Shown here piece by piece: positions 1 through 12,011 of a stretch of DNA of 64,000 nt (positions are counted from its first letter, which is position 1; every line of letters begins with the position of its first letter). A program made the position numbers and the translations under genes. Source of the stretch: Aquabacterium sp. (lineage in GTDB: Bacteria; Pseudomonadota; Gammaproteobacteria; Burkholderiales; Burkholderiaceae_C). Where the stretch lies: contig NZ_JACPYU010000002.1 of the NCBI RefSeq assembly GCF_016195855.1, positions 1 to 64,000 of the forward strand, written 5' to 3'. Below the pieces are notes generated by a model that saw only the letters and a list, made by a program, of their open reading frames with translations, ran no database searches and was not told where the DNA came from.

Positions 1-1373
1 ATGAGTGCACGCCTTATCCGGCGAGCGAAGAACAGGCACGCGACTCGATGGAGATGTCGTTGCGCTGGGCGGCGCGCAGCAAGCAGGCGCACGGCGATAA
101 CCCCACCCCCTGGCCCCAGCTGCTGCAACGGGCTGAGCAAGCCGCCAGCAACCGCGCGGCCGACGCCCAGGCGCAGGCCACGCAGGCCCAGCATCAGCAG
201 GCCTGGGCCAATGCCTGGATGCCCCGGCTGGATGCCAGCGCCAGCAGCAGCCGCCAGCAACAGACCTACAACGGCATCGACAGCCACACGCCCGCCTCGG
301 TGGTCTCGCTCACCGCCACCCTGCCCTTGTGGCGCGCCGCCGACCGGGCGACAGCGCAAGCCCAGAAGGCCCTGGCCGAACAGGCCTTCTGGCAGGCACG
401 CGGCCAACGCGTCAACGTGGCCCGCGAACTGAGCCTGGCCTATGTGGCCGCCGCCGAGGCCCATGAACAAAAACGACTGGCCCAAGGCCAGCTGGCCCTG
501 CTCGACACCCAATTGCTGATCAATGACAAGCGCCTGCGCGCCGGCGTGGGCACCGTGCTGGACCAGCTGGAGACACGCACCCGCGTGGACCAGACCCGCG
601 CCAGCATCCGCGAGCTGGCCATGCGCGCCCGCACCCAGCAACTGGTCATCGAGCGCCTGACAGGCCAGGCCGTGGGCTTGCCCGCCGGCCTGACATCGAG
701 CGCACCCGCCTGGCCTGACACCTTGCCCAGCCTGGACGAAGCCCTGCAACAAGCCGCGCAGCGCAACCCGCAGTGGCAGGACAGCCACGCCGACGTGGCC
801 GCCGCCCTGGCCACCACACGGGCGCGAGATGCCGAGTACTGGCAACCCACGCTGGACGCCAGCGCGGCCACCAGCCACACCCGGCAGACGCAGCGCTTTG
901 AAGGCATCAGCGAGCCCCAGAACATCCGCACCCAGGCCATCGGCGTGCAACTGAACTGGCCCTTGTTCACCGGGGGCTACCAGCAAGGCCGCAGCCGCGA
1001 AGCCGCCGCCTTGCTCAGCCGCGCACAGGCCCGGCAAGACGAGGCCCAGTCGCTGGTGCAAAGCGGTTTGCAAGACGCCTACCAAAGCCTCGCACAAGCC
1101 CAAGCCATGATCGCCGCCCAGCACGAGGTCGAGCTGACGGCCATGGCCACCCACGAGGCTGTGCACAAGGCCTTTGTGGCCGGCACCCGCACCAACCTCG
1201 ACCTGCTCAACGCCCAGCAGCAGATCTACGCCGCGCGTCAGGCCCTGGTCTCGGCCCGCGTGACCGCCCTGACCGCCCACATCCAGATCCTGGCCCTGCT
1301 CGACCAGATCGATGCGGCCCATGTGGCACCGCTGCTGCCCCAGTTCGACCTGCTCACCGGGAGCGCCCCATGA
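1..1373 (+). CDS. TolC-family outer membrane efflux protein, 5' partial
   Basis: This is the outer-membrane channel of a type I secretion or efflux machine. The reading frame (third frame) is open back to base 3 without a stop, so the true start and signal peptide lie upstream of the window; the in-frame ATG at 48 is internal. The visible 450-odd residues show the TolC pattern: two similar halves rich in Ala/Gln heptads forming long coiled-coil hairpins, with '[18 protein letters not shown]' in the first half and '[19 protein letters not shown]' near the C-terminus, the usual end-of-repeat signature. The stop overlaps the start of the HlyD-type gene by 4 bases, which indicates one operon with the adaptor and the C39 ABC exporter. 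Family assignment is secure; the transported substrate is not visible. Confidence 0.9.
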   Translation, partial: ECTPYPASEEQARDSMEMSLRWAARSKQAHGDNPTPWPQLLQRAEQAASNRAADAQAQATQAQHQQAWANAWMPRLDASASSSRQQQTYNGIDSHTPASVVSLTATLPLWRAADRATAQAQKALAEQAFWQARGQRVNVARELSLAYVAAAEAHEQKRLAQGQLALLDTQLLINDKRLRAGVGTVLDQLETRTRVDQTRASIRELAMRARTQQLVIERLTGQAVGLPAGLTSSAPAWPDTLPSLDEALQQAAQRNPQWQDSHADVAAALATTRARDAEYWQPTLDASAATSHTRQTQRFEGISEPQNIRTQAIGVQLNWPLFTGGYQQGRSREAAALLSRAQARQDEAQSLVQSGLQDAYQSLAQAQAMIAAQHEVELTAMATHEAVHKAFVAGTRTNLDLLNAQQQIYAARQALVSARVTALTAHIQILALLDQIDAAHVAPLLPQFDLLTGSAP

Positions 1374-2620
1374 AGCACGATCCCCAATCGCTGTTCCGCC
1401 ATGAGGTGCTGGCCGCGCGCGCCGACACCAGCGCCGGTGCGGCCCTGCACATCCGTCCAGTGGGCGCCCGCCGCCTGACATTGTTCCTGCTCGCCTTGTG
1501 CCTGACCGTGCTGGCCGTGCTGGTGCTGGGCTCCTACACGCGCAAGGAGCGGGTGCAAGGCCTGGTGCAGGCCCGTGACGGCGTGGCCATGGTCGTGCCG
1601 CCCGAGGCCGGTCTGATCCGGCAGGTGCGCGTCAAGGAGGGCCAGGCCGTCAAGGCCGGTGAGGTGCTGATCGAGCTGAGCAACGAACGCTTCAGCGACG
1701 AAGGCAGCACCCAGGCCCTGATCGAGACCAACTTACAGAACCAGCGCGAGCAGGTGCTGGCGCAGGCCCAAGGGCAGACGCAGGCCAAGGAGGCTGCGCT
1801 GGCGGCCTTGTCGCAACGTGTGGCCCAGGGCCAGCGCGACCTGGCCTCGCTGGGCGAAGAGATCCGCCTGCAGACCCAACAACGCGAATCCGTGCGCCGC
1901 CTGCTGGACCAGATGCAGCCCTTGCTCAACGAGCGCATCGTGTCCGAGTTGCAATACGAACAACAGCGCCAGGCCCTGCTGGAACACAGCGCCCGCTTGC
2001 AGGCCCTGCAACGCCAGCGTGGCGCCGCCGAGGCCGACATCGCCCAGGCCCGTGATGAGCAGAGCCGGCTCAGCGCGCAACACCGCGTCACGCAAGCCGG
2101 CCTGGACCGTGACCTGCTCACCTTGCAGCAAGAAGCCGTGCAGCGCCATGGCAGCCGCGTCACCGTGCTCAAGGCGCCGTTGGATGGCGTGGTCTCCGGC
2201 CTGTCGGTCACAGCCGGGCAAAGCGTGGTGGCAGGCGCGCCCATCGCGTCCATCGTGCCCACGCACTCGGCCATGGAGGCCGTGCTGTATGTGCCCAGCA
2301 CCGCCGTGGGCTTCATCAAGCCTGGCCAGCAAGTGCGCGTGAGCTACGACGCCTTCCCCTTCCAGCGCTTTGGCCAGTACCACGGCACGGTGCAAAGCGT
2401 GTCGCAAACCGACGTGCCCGTGGCGAGCGGCCCCAACCCGCAAGACCACCGCGCCTTCTTCATCGTGCGGGTGGGCCTGGACAGTGCCCACGTGCGGGCC
2501 TATGGCCAGGACATCGCGCTGCGCCCGGGCCACACGCTGAGCGCGGACATCGAGATTGACCGCCGCCGCCTGATCCGCTGGATGCTCGACCCCTTGCTTG
2601 CCTTCAGCGGCAAGCTCTGA
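1370..2620 (+). CDS. HlyD-family periplasmic adaptor (membrane fusion protein)
   Basis: The 416-residue adaptor should link the inner-membrane ABC exporter encoded next to the TolC-type channel encoded before. A single membrane anchor lies at about residues 35-56 ([20 protein letters not shown]), followed by a first lipoyl half ('[23 protein letters not shown]'-type, about 75-100). A long Gln/Ala/Leu-rich coiled coil (about 115-245) comes next, then the second lipoyl half ('[15 protein letters not shown]', about 265) and a beta-barrel domain. The start ATG overlaps the preceding stop (ATGA-type, 4 bases). The architecture matches adaptors of bacteriocin/microcin exporters (CvaA-like) rather than RND pumps, because the partner is a C39 peptidase ABC protein. 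Confidence 0.93.
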   Translation: MKHDPQSLFRHEVLAARADTSAGAALHIRPVGARRLTLFLLALCLTVLAVLVLGSYTRKERVQGLVQARDGVAMVVPPEAGLIRQVRVKEGQAVKAGEVLIELSNERFSDEGSTQALIETNLQNQREQVLAQAQGQTQAKEAALAALSQRVAQGQRDLASLGEEIRLQTQQRESVRRLLDQMQPLLNERIVSELQYEQQRQALLEHSARLQALQRQRGAAEADIAQARDEQSRLSAQHRVTQAGLDRDLLTLQQEAVQRHGSRVTVLKAPLDGVVSGLSVTAGQSVVAGAPIASIVPTHSAMEAVLYVPSTAVGFIKPGQQVRVSYDAFPFQRFGQYHGTVQSVSQTDVPVASGPNPQDHRAFFIVRVGLDSAHVRAYGQDIALRPGHTLSADIEIDRRRLIRWMLDPLLAFSGKL

Positions 2621-2638
2621 CCGCCGCAGGAGCCCGCC

Positions 2639-4813
2639 ATGCCCTCCAACGCCCACGCCCCTTCCGCCAACCTGCTATCGCTGTGGCCACGCCAGCGCGT
2701 GCCGCTGATCCTGCAGTCCGAGGCCGCCGAATGCGGGCTGGCCTGCCTGGCCATGATCGCCTGCGCACATGGCCATGACACCGACTTGCTGACCCTGCGC
2801 CGGCGCTTCGAGCTGTCCTCGCGCGGGGCGACGCTGGCGCGCCTGATGGAGATCGCCGAGCAGATGGGCCTGGCCAACCGCGCCGTGCGCCTGGAGCTCG
2901 AAGAGCTGCCGCAACTGCAGCGCCCCTGTGTGCTGCACTGGGACCTCAACCACTTCGTCGTGTTGACCAAGGCCGATGCACGCGGCATCACCATCCACGA
3001 CCCGGGCCTGGGCGAGCGCACGCTGACGATGAAGGAGGCCAGCCCGCACTTCACCGGCGTGGCGCTGGAGCTCGCCCCCAGCCAGGGCTTTCAGAAAAAG
3101 CAGGACAAGACCCCGTTTGACCTGCGCGTGCTGTTCACCGGCCAGGCCGGCCTGTGGCGCGCCTTCGCTCAGATGGCCCTGCTGTCGCTGGTGCTGGAGG
3201 TGTTCGCCATCCTCATGCCCATGCTCAGCCAGTGGATCATCGACGACGTGGTCGTGACCCGCGATGCACCCTTGCTCACCGTGTTGGCCGTGTCCACCTT
3301 CCTGCTGGCCGGCATGGCCTTGGCCACGCGCTTGTTGCGCGGCTGGGTGGTGCTGGGCACCAGCCTGTCGTGGAAGATCGCCTCCAGCACGAATGTGTTT
3401 CGCTACCTGCTCAAGCTGCCGCTGTCGTACTTCGACAAGCGCCACACGGGCGATGTGATGTCGCGCTTCGCCTCGGTGGGCCACATCCAGGACACCATCA
3501 CCAGCCACCTGGTCGAAGCGGTGCTCGACGGCGTGGTCAGCCTGGTCACGCTGAGTCTGATGTTCCTCTACAGCCCCATGCTGGCGGGCATCGTGCTGGC
3601 CGTGGCCCTGGCCTACACGGCGGTGCGCTTTGCGGTATTCAGGCCTTATCGGCAAGCCGCCGAAGAGCTGATCGTGCGCGAGGCCAATGCCCAGACCTTC
3701 CTGATGGAGACCTTGCGGGGCGTCTCGGCCATCAAGTTCTTTGCCAAGCCCAACTGGCGCGTGGGCGGCTGGATGAACCAGCAGGCCGCCATGGTCAACG
3801 CCCAGGTGCGCCAGCAGCGCATCAGCATGCTGTACCAGGGCATCAACGGCATGATCAGCGCGGTGGAGCAATCGCTGGTGCTTTACCTGGCCGCACGCAT
3901 GATCATCGACGAGCGCTTTTCCATCGGCATGCTGGTGGCCTTCATGGCCTACAAGGCGCAGTTCCTGCAACGCGCCAGCGAGCTGCTGGAGCGCGTCATC
4001 AACCTGCGCCTGCTCAAGCTGCAAGGCGAGCGCCTGGCCGACATCGTGCTGAGCGAAACCGAAGCCGCCTCACCAGCCCACGCTGCGGCCTCGCTGAAAG
4101 CCAACGAGCCCATGACCCTGGAAGTGCGCAACGTCACCTTCCGTTATGCGGCGGGGGAGGAGCCCGTGCTGGACGACATCTCGCTGAGCGTGCACACCGG
4201 CCAGGCCGTGGCCATCGTGGGGCCCTCCGGCTGCGGCAAGTCCACCTTGCTCAAGGTGCTGTCGGGGCAGGTCATCCCGGAATCGGGCGAGGTCTTGCTC
4301 AATGGCGTGTCCATCCAGCGCCTGGGCGCGCAGGCCTTCCGCTCGGTGCTGGGCACCGTCTTTCAAGATGACCAGCTGTTCTCCTGCTCCATCTACGACA
4401 ACATCGCCATGAACGACGTCGAGGCCACGCCAGAGAAGGTGGCCGAAGCCGCCCGCCTGGCCCGCATCCACGAAGACATCCTGCGCATGCCCATGGGCTA
4501 TCAGACCCTGGTAGGCGGCATGGGTGCCACGCTGTCGGGTGGGCAAAAGCAACGCCTCCTGCTGGCGCGGGCGCTGTACAAGAAGCCCCGCTTTCTGCTG
4601 CTGGACGAGTACACCAGCCACCTGGACTTCCACACCGAGGCCCTGGTACAACAGTCCATCAACGCCCTGGGCTGCGGCCGCTTCATCATCACCCACCGCG
4701 AACACAGCCTCAGCCCGGGCGATGCCATCTACGTGCTGCAGGGCGGCAAGCTGATCCCGCCTCAGGACATCCGCACCAACATTGACACCGCAACTGAGAG
4801 GGTTGCCAGTTGA
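2639..4813 (+). CDS. Peptidase C39 / ABC transporter, bacteriocin-type exporter (CvaB/ComA-like)
   Basis: The 724-residue inner-membrane exporter couples leader-peptide cleavage to ATP-driven export. The N-terminal C39 cysteine protease looks intact: Gln26, Cys32 (in 'AECGLACLAM'), His105 ('DLNHFVVL') and Asp121 ('IHDPGLG'). The transmembrane ABC domain spans about 165-450. The nucleotide-binding domain has Walker A 'GPSGCGKST' (528-536), signature 'LSGGQKQR', Walker B ending 'LLLDEYTS' and the H-loop 'ITHRE'. An active C39 domain implies a small substrate with a double-glycine leader, but none is encoded next to it here. It follows the HlyD gene by 18 bases in the same operon. Odd point: Walker B is followed by Tyr (DEYTS) rather than the usual DEATS/DEPTS. 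Confidence 0.94.
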   Translation: MPSNAHAPSANLLSLWPRQRVPLILQSEAAECGLACLAMIACAHGHDTDLLTLRRRFELSSRGATLARLMEIAEQMGLANRAVRLELEELPQLQRPCVLHWDLNHFVVLTKADARGITIHDPGLGERTLTMKEASPHFTGVALELAPSQGFQKKQDKTPFDLRVLFTGQAGLWRAFAQMALLSLVLEVFAILMPMLSQWIIDDVVVTRDAPLLTVLAVSTFLLAGMALATRLLRGWVVLGTSLSWKIASSTNVFRYLLKLPLSYFDKRHTGDVMSRFASVGHIQDTITSHLVEAVLDGVVSLVTLSLMFLYSPMLAGIVLAVALAYTAVRFAVFRPYRQAAEELIVREANAQTFLMETLRGVSAIKFFAKPNWRVGGWMNQQAAMVNAQVRQQRISMLYQGINGMISAVEQSLVLYLAARMIIDERFSIGMLVAFMAYKAQFLQRASELLERVINLRLLKLQGERLADIVLSETEAASPAHAAASLKANEPMTLEVRNVTFRYAAGEEPVLDDISLSVHTGQAVAIVGPSGCGKSTLLKVLSGQVIPESGEVLLNGVSIQRLGAQAFRSVLGTVFQDDQLFSCSIYDNIAMNDVEATPEKVAEAARLARIHEDILRMPMGYQTLVGGMGATLSGGQKQRLLLARALYKKPRFLLLDEYTSHLDFHTEALVQQSINALGCGRFIITHREHSLSPGDAIYVLQGGKLIPPQDIRTNIDTATERVAS

Positions 4814-4846
4814 CGCCCTGAGCAGACAGGCCCCACTCTCGCGCAA

Positions 4847-4864
4847 GGCGCACATATTTGCGCC
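4847..4864 (+). terminator. Small hairpin after the type I secretion operon
   Basis: An inverted repeat GGCGC - 8 nt - GCGCC lies 33 bases after the stop of the ABC exporter. An overlapping alternative pairing, GCGCAA/TTGCGC, exists at 4841-4863. There is no T-run behind it, so it is a weak terminator candidate at best. Confidence 0.3.
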
Positions 4865-4879
4865 AGAGGGTTTGTCCAG

Positions 4880-4901
4880 CCCTCATCACAACAAATGAGG
4901 G
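4880..4901 (+). promoter_or_regulatory. Hairpin enclosing the ribosome binding site of the histidine kinase gene
   Basis: A perfect 7-bp inverted repeat CCCTCAT (4880-4886) / ATGAGGG (4895-4901) with an 8-nt loop. The right arm contains the Shine-Dalgarno sequence GAGGG (4897-4901), 4 bases before the ATG at 4906. Folding of the transcript would hide the ribosome binding site. What the sequence shows is the repeat; regulation is inference. Confidence 0.5.
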
Positions 4902-4905
4902 TGTC

Positions 4906-6384
4906 ATGGTCTCCACGCACACCGAGGCGGCATCAGGTCCCACGCCGGATCTGCTGGCTCGTGCATTCAATGCGGCGCCCAACGGCTTTGTGCTGGTCAA
5001 CGAGGCGGGCGCCATCGTGGCGGCCAATGAGGCCCTGTTCCAGATGTTCGGCTACCCACCCGATGGGCTGCTGAACACCTCGGTGGACCGCCTATTGCCA
5101 GACGCGCTTCGCCCCGATCACGCCGCGCTGCGCGCCAGCTTCCATGCGCGACCTGAGCCACGCCCCATGGGGGCCGGCCGCGTGCTGTTCGCCCGCCACG
5201 CCGATGGCCATGACTTCCCGGTCGAGATCGGCCTCAACCCCCTGCCCAGCGCCCAGGGCCTGCTGGTGCTGGCCTCGGTGGTGGACATCAGCGAGCGCAT
5301 CGGGCTGGAGTCCGCGTTCAGGGGCATGTTCGATGGCTCGCCCTATGGCCAGCTCATCATCGACGATGCGGGCAGCATCATGATGGCCAACCGCGTGCTG
5401 GCCGCCTCGCTGGGCTACACGCCCTCGGCCTTGAAGGGGCAGGCGCTGGACATGCTGCTGCCCGAACGCTACCGGCAGCGCCACGGCGCCCTGATGGCCA
5501 GCTACCGGCGCACTGGCGAATCGCGCATGATGGGCCAGGGCCGTGACCTGACCGCGCTGCATGCCGATGGCACCGAGCTGCCCGTGGAGATCGGGCTCAG
5601 CCGCGTGCGCTGGGAGAAGAAGCTGTCGACCCTGGTCGTGATCACCGACATCAGCGTGCGCAAGCGGCTGGAGCTGGAGCTGCGGCAGGTCAATGCCGAC
5701 CTGCAGGAGTTCACCTACGTGGCCTCGCACGACCTGCGCTCGCCCCTGCGCGGCATCGCAGATCTGATCGAATGGATCGAGACCGATCTGGGCCCTGAGC
5801 AATCCGCCGATGTCCGGCGCAACCTGGACCGCGTCAAGCAACGCATCCAGCGCATGGACCGGCTCATCGACGATCTGCTGCGTTATGCACGCGCAGGCCG
5901 AGCCGACACGGAGTTCCGCCAGGTGAACCTGCAAACGCTGGTCTCCGACATCCTGGAGCTGCAACCGCCACCCGAGGGCTTCACGGTCACGCTGGCCCTT
6001 GACGTGCCGTCCATGCAGGCCGCGCGCACGCCGTTGGAAACGGTGCTGCGCAACCTGCTGAGCAATGCCGTCAAGCACCATGACCGCGCGCAAGGCCATA
6101 TCCACGTTCGCGCCAGCACCGACGACAACCACTGCCAGATCGAGATCGAGGACGATGGCCCGGGCATCCCGGTGCAGGCCCGTGAGCGCGTCTTCAAGCT
6201 GTTCCAGACACTCACTGCCACCGAGCGCGGCGGCTCGGGCATCGGCCTGGCGCTGACCAAGCGCCTGGTGGAGGTGCATGGCGGCGGCATCGAAGTCATC
6301 TCGCCCGTGAAGGATGGCCGCGGCGCCTGCTTCCGTTTCCGTTGGCCACGCTTTCAAAGGAGAACCAGCGATGAGCAAGCCTGA
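4906..6384 (+). CDS. PAS-PAS sensor histidine kinase
   Basis: The protein has 492 residues and no obvious membrane segment, so it is probably cytoplasmic. Two PAS domains lie at about 12-130 and 140-255. The HisKA dimerisation/phosphoacceptor domain has His275 in 'YVASHDLRSPLRG', a form common in phytochrome-like and Rcp1-partner kinases. The ATPase domain shows an N-box 'NLLSNAVKHH', 'DDGPGIP' and 'GSGIGLALTKRLVEVHGG'. The ATG at 4906 was chosen over the upstream in-frame ATG at 4858 because it has a Shine-Dalgarno GAGGG and the PAS domain begins soon after. The end overlaps the next gene, a single-domain response regulator, by 14 bases; this is its likely phosphorylation partner. The sensed signal cannot be read from sequence. 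Confidence 0.92.
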   Translation: MVSTHTEAASGPTPDLLARAFNAAPNGFVLVNEAGAIVAANEALFQMFGYPPDGLLNTSVDRLLPDALRPDHAALRASFHARPEPRPMGAGRVLFARHADGHDFPVEIGLNPLPSAQGLLVLASVVDISERIGLESAFRGMFDGSPYGQLIIDDAGSIMMANRVLAASLGYTPSALKGQALDMLLPERYRQRHGALMASYRRTGESRMMGQGRDLTALHADGTELPVEIGLSRVRWEKKLSTLVVITDISVRKRLELELRQVNADLQEFTYVASHDLRSPLRGIADLIEWIETDLGPEQSADVRRNLDRVKQRIQRMDRLIDDLLRYARAGRADTEFRQVNLQTLVSDILELQPPPEGFTVTLALDVPSMQAARTPLETVLRNLLSNAVKHHDRAQGHIHVRASTDDNHCQIEIEDDGPGIPVQARERVFKLFQTLTATERGGSGIGLALTKRLVEVHGGGIEVISPVKDGRGACFRFRWPRFQRRTSDEQA

Positions 6385-6795
6385 GCCTTTGAGCATCCTG
6401 CTCGTCGAAGACGACGACGTGGCGGCCGAGGCCGTCACCCGCAGCATTGGCCGCAGTGGCCTGAGCATCCCGGTCGTGTGGGCCGAAGACGGTCTGGTCG
6501 CCCTGGACATCCTGCGCGGCGGGCGCCCCCAAGTCCAGGCGCCTCGCCCCCGGGTCATCCTGCTGGACCTGAACATGCCCCGCATGAACGGATTCGAGTT
6601 CCTGCAGACCTTGCGCACCGACCCCGATCTGAAGGACGAAGTCATCTTCGTTCTGACCACCTCCGATGACGAATCTGATCGGACACGCGCCTACCACGAG
6701 AACATCGCCGGCTACATGGTGAAGTCCGCGGTGGGCCCCCAGTTCTCCAAATTGGTCGCCCTGCTGCAAAGCTACCAGGGCGCGGTCAAACTGCC

Positions 6796-6799
<4 letters not shown>
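6371..6799 (+). CDS. Single-domain response regulator (Rcp1-like)
   Basis: This 142-residue receiver has no output domain and likely relays phosphate from the adjacent PAS kinase. Acidic pocket residues sit in 'ILLVEDDDVAAEA', the phosphoacceptor is Asp66 in 'ILLDLNMPRMNG', and the Thr and Lys positions fall in 'VLTTSDDESDR' and 'VKSAVGPQF'. This is the Rcp1/CheY-like pattern in which Lys is followed by Ser rather than Pro. The start at 6371 is supported by a strong Shine-Dalgarno AAGGAG at 6358-6363. The gene overlaps the kinase by 14 bases and the following hybrid kinase by 4 bases, so the three are probably translationally coupled. Confidence 0.92.
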
Positions 6800-9621
<2,822 letters not shown>

Positions 9622-9653
9622 CCAGCACCAGGTACCTGATACCCTTGCGCCCC

Positions 9654-10085
9654 ATGCAAGGCCCCCAGCGCAAGATCTTCCACGCCACCCTGTACGAACT
9701 CATCGCCATCGTCGTCGTGACGCTGGCCATGCGCTGGCTGTCGGACAAAGGCACCGCCGAGGCCGGCGGCCTGGCCTTGTCGACCTCGGTGGTGGCCCTG
9801 TTGTGGAACATGGTGTTCAACACGCTGTTCGAGCGCTGGGAGCGCCGCCAGATCCGACACGAGCGGACCCTGGCCCGCCGCGTGGCGCACGCCATCGGCT
9901 TCGAGGGCGGCCTGGTGGTGATGACGGTGCCCATGATCGCCTGGTGGCTGGACATGAGCTGGTGGCAGGCCCTGGTCACCGATCTGGGCCTGGTGGTGTT
10001 TTTCCTGTTCTACACCTTCGGCTTCAACTGGCTGTTCGACCACCTGTTTGGCCTACCTGATTCCACGCGCCGCACACCCCCTTGA
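9654..10085 (+). CDS. PACE-family multidrug/biocide efflux transporter (AceI-like)
   Basis: The 143-residue integral membrane protein has four predicted helices arranged as two tandem transmembrane pairs. The first pair contains 'YELIAIVVVTLAMRWL' and 'LWNMVFNTLFERWE'. The second contains 'RVAHAIGFEGGLVVMTVPMIAWWLDMSWWQAL' split over two helices and 'VVFFLFYTFGFNWLFDHLF'. Glu in 'FHATLYELIAI' and the 'WNMVFNTLFERWE' and 'FNWLFDHLF' signatures are typical of the proteobacterial antimicrobial compound efflux family, proton-coupled exporters of chlorhexidine-like biocides and probably of short diamines. Length fits the family (about 140-150). The gene is 32 bases downstream of the hybrid kinase; co-transcription is possible but unproven. 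The start ATG was chosen because the conserved sequence begins immediately after it. Confidence 0.9.
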   Translation: MQGPQRKIFHATLYELIAIVVVTLAMRWLSDKGTAEAGGLALSTSVVALLWNMVFNTLFERWERRQIRHERTLARRVAHAIGFEGGLVVMTVPMIAWWLDMSWWQALVTDLGLVVFFLFYTFGFNWLFDHLFGLPDSTRRTPP

Positions 10086-10191
10086 ACGCGGGCCATCTGC
10101 AACGACAGGTAAGCGTGGTCAATGGCATCACCGGCTTGAATCAAAATTGTTCTGCGCCGCAGGCATCATGGGCGCGCCCATTCATAAACAT

Positions 10192-10211
10192 GGTGGTTGG
10201 GAGCGACCACC
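10192..10211 (+). promoter_or_regulatory. Inverted repeat in the leader of the DUF1800 gene
   Basis: Perfect repeat GGTGGT - 8 nt - ACCACC, ending 12 bases before the ATG at 10224. It could be a transcript hairpin near the ribosome binding site or an operator. Only the repeat itself is seen. Confidence 0.3.
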
Positions 10212-10223
10212 CGGATACAGAAC

Positions 10224-11999
10224 ATGAACGTTCAGACCCTGAGCACCTGGCGCCAGGTCACCAAGCTGGCCACCGGCCTGTTCACCGCGCTGCTGTTGAG
10301 CGCCTGCGGTGGCGGCAAGGAAGGCCCCTCTGCCCCCACCGATCTTGACCCTCCCCTGCAGCCACAAAGCGTGCAGGACACGGTCCCCGATGACGCCCAG
10401 GCCGCGCGCTTCCTGACCCAGTCCACCTTCGGCCCCAATACGGAGGCCATCGCCGAGCTCAGGCAGATCGGCTATGGCAACTGGCTGACACGGCAGTTCG
10501 CCCGGCCCGGCATCGACACCCATTGGGACTACGTGCAGCGCATGGGGCCGCCAGGCTGCACCGTGTGCGACGCCTCGGACTCGGACGCCCCCATGGAAAG
10601 CTTCTGGTTCCAGGCTGCGCTGGGCACCGACCAGTTGCGCCAACGCGTGGCGCTGGCCCTGTCCGAGATCTTCGTGATCAGCGCCGTCAACAGCAGCATC
10701 GATGACCATGCCGCCTTCGCCGCGTACCTGGACATGCTATCGCGCAACGCCTTCGGCAACTTCCGTAGCCTGCTGGAGGACGTCACCCGCCAGCCGGCGA
10801 TGGGCTACTACCTCTCGCACATCGTCAACATGAAGGAGGACACCAACCCCAAGAGCAGCACCTACGGCCGCACCCCGGACGAAAACTATGCCCGCGAGGT
10901 GATGCAGCTGTTCACCATCGGCCTGTGGGAGATCGACGACTACGGCATGCGCAAAAAGGACGCCAACAAGCAGGACATCCCGACCTACGGCCTGGACGAT
11001 GTCATGGGCCTGGCCCGCGTGCTGACCGGCCTGAGCTGGCATGGCCCCGATCAAAGCAACGACACCTGGTGGGGCAAGACGGGCAAGACCTGGAACCAGC
11101 CCATGCAGATGTACCCGCAATACCACTCCAGCGGCGACAAGGTCTTCCTGGGTGTGCACATCCCGGCCACCACCGACAAGATGACGCAGGCCATGGCCGA
11201 CGCCGACCTCAAGATGGCGCTGGACACCCTGTTCCGCCACCCCAATGTGCCGGCCTTTTTTGGCAGGCAGCTCATCAAGCGCCTGGTCACCAGCAACCCC
11301 AGCGCCGACTACGTCTGGCGCGTGGCCCAGGCCTTCAAGGACAACGGCCACGGTGTGCGCGGCGACATGAAAGCCGTGCTGCGCGCCGTCCTGCTGGACC
11401 CCGAGGCCCGTGACCTGGGCAAGCTCACCGACCCGAACTGGGGCAAGCTGCGCGAGCCCATGATCCGCTGGGGCAACTACCTGCGCGCCTTCCATGTCCG
11501 CTCCAGCACCGGCCAGTTCCGCAACCAGTACCTCGAAGACCCGGTATACGGCCTGGGCCAGGGCCCGCTGCACGCCCCCTCGGTGTTCAACTGGTACAGC
11601 CCGGACTACAGCCCACCCGGTGAACTGCTGGATGCCGGCCTGGCCGCACCCGAGTTCCAGATCACCCATGAGACTTCGCTGACGGGCTACAACAACTTCA
11701 TGGAAAACAAGATCCGCGCCACCACGGCGGCCTACGTCAGTGCGACCCAAGCCAAGGCGGACGCCATCGTGGCCGACTACAGCGCCGAGATCGCCCTAGC
11801 CAATGACCCGGACAAGCTGCTCGATCGGCTCGACATCCTGCTGATGAACGGCCAGATGACGGCGGCCACACGCGCCCTCATCAAGGACACACTCACCCGC
11901 ATCACCGCCAAGGCCTGGATCTGGCCCAAGGAAGAGACCCGCGTGCACATGGCCATCCGCCTGCTGATGGCCTCCCCCGAGTACCTGGTCCAGAAATAA
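10224..11999 (+). CDS. DUF1800 domain-containing lipoprotein
   Basis: The 591-residue exported protein begins with a lipoprotein-type signal ending 'LLLSACGGG', so it is probably lipid-anchored. The body matches the DUF1800 family: the N-terminal motif 'AARFLTQSTFGPN', then 'ENYAREVMQLFTIGL', 'LTGLSWHG', 'FFGRQLIKRLVTSNP' and a C-terminal 'HAPSVFNWYSPDYSPPGELL'. The biochemical role of this family is unknown. Members are nearly always encoded beside a DUF1501 protein, as here (12-base gap), so the pair probably acts together outside the cytoplasm. The start ATG at 10224 was preferred to an upstream TTG because the signal peptide then has a conventional length. Confidence 0.9.
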   Translation: MNVQTLSTWRQVTKLATGLFTALLLSACGGGKEGPSAPTDLDPPLQPQSVQDTVPDDAQAARFLTQSTFGPNTEAIAELRQIGYGNWLTRQFARPGIDTHWDYVQRMGPPGCTVCDASDSDAPMESFWFQAALGTDQLRQRVALALSEIFVISAVNSSIDDHAAFAAYLDMLSRNAFGNFRSLLEDVTRQPAMGYYLSHIVNMKEDTNPKSSTYGRTPDENYAREVMQLFTIGLWEIDDYGMRKKDANKQDIPTYGLDDVMGLARVLTGLSWHGPDQSNDTWWGKTGKTWNQPMQMYPQYHSSGDKVFLGVHIPATTDKMTQAMADADLKMALDTLFRHPNVPAFFGRQLIKRLVTSNPSADYVWRVAQAFKDNGHGVRGDMKAVLRAVLLDPEARDLGKLTDPNWGKLREPMIRWGNYLRAFHVRSSTGQFRNQYLEDPVYGLGQGPLHAPSVFNWYSPDYSPPGELLDAGLAAPEFQITHETSLTGYNNFMENKIRATTAAYVSATQAKADAIVADYSAEIALANDPDKLLDRLDILLMNGQMTAATRALIKDTLTRITAKAWIWPKEETRVHMAIRLLMASPEYLVQK

Positions 12000-12011
12000 A
12001 ACGAGCGCGCC

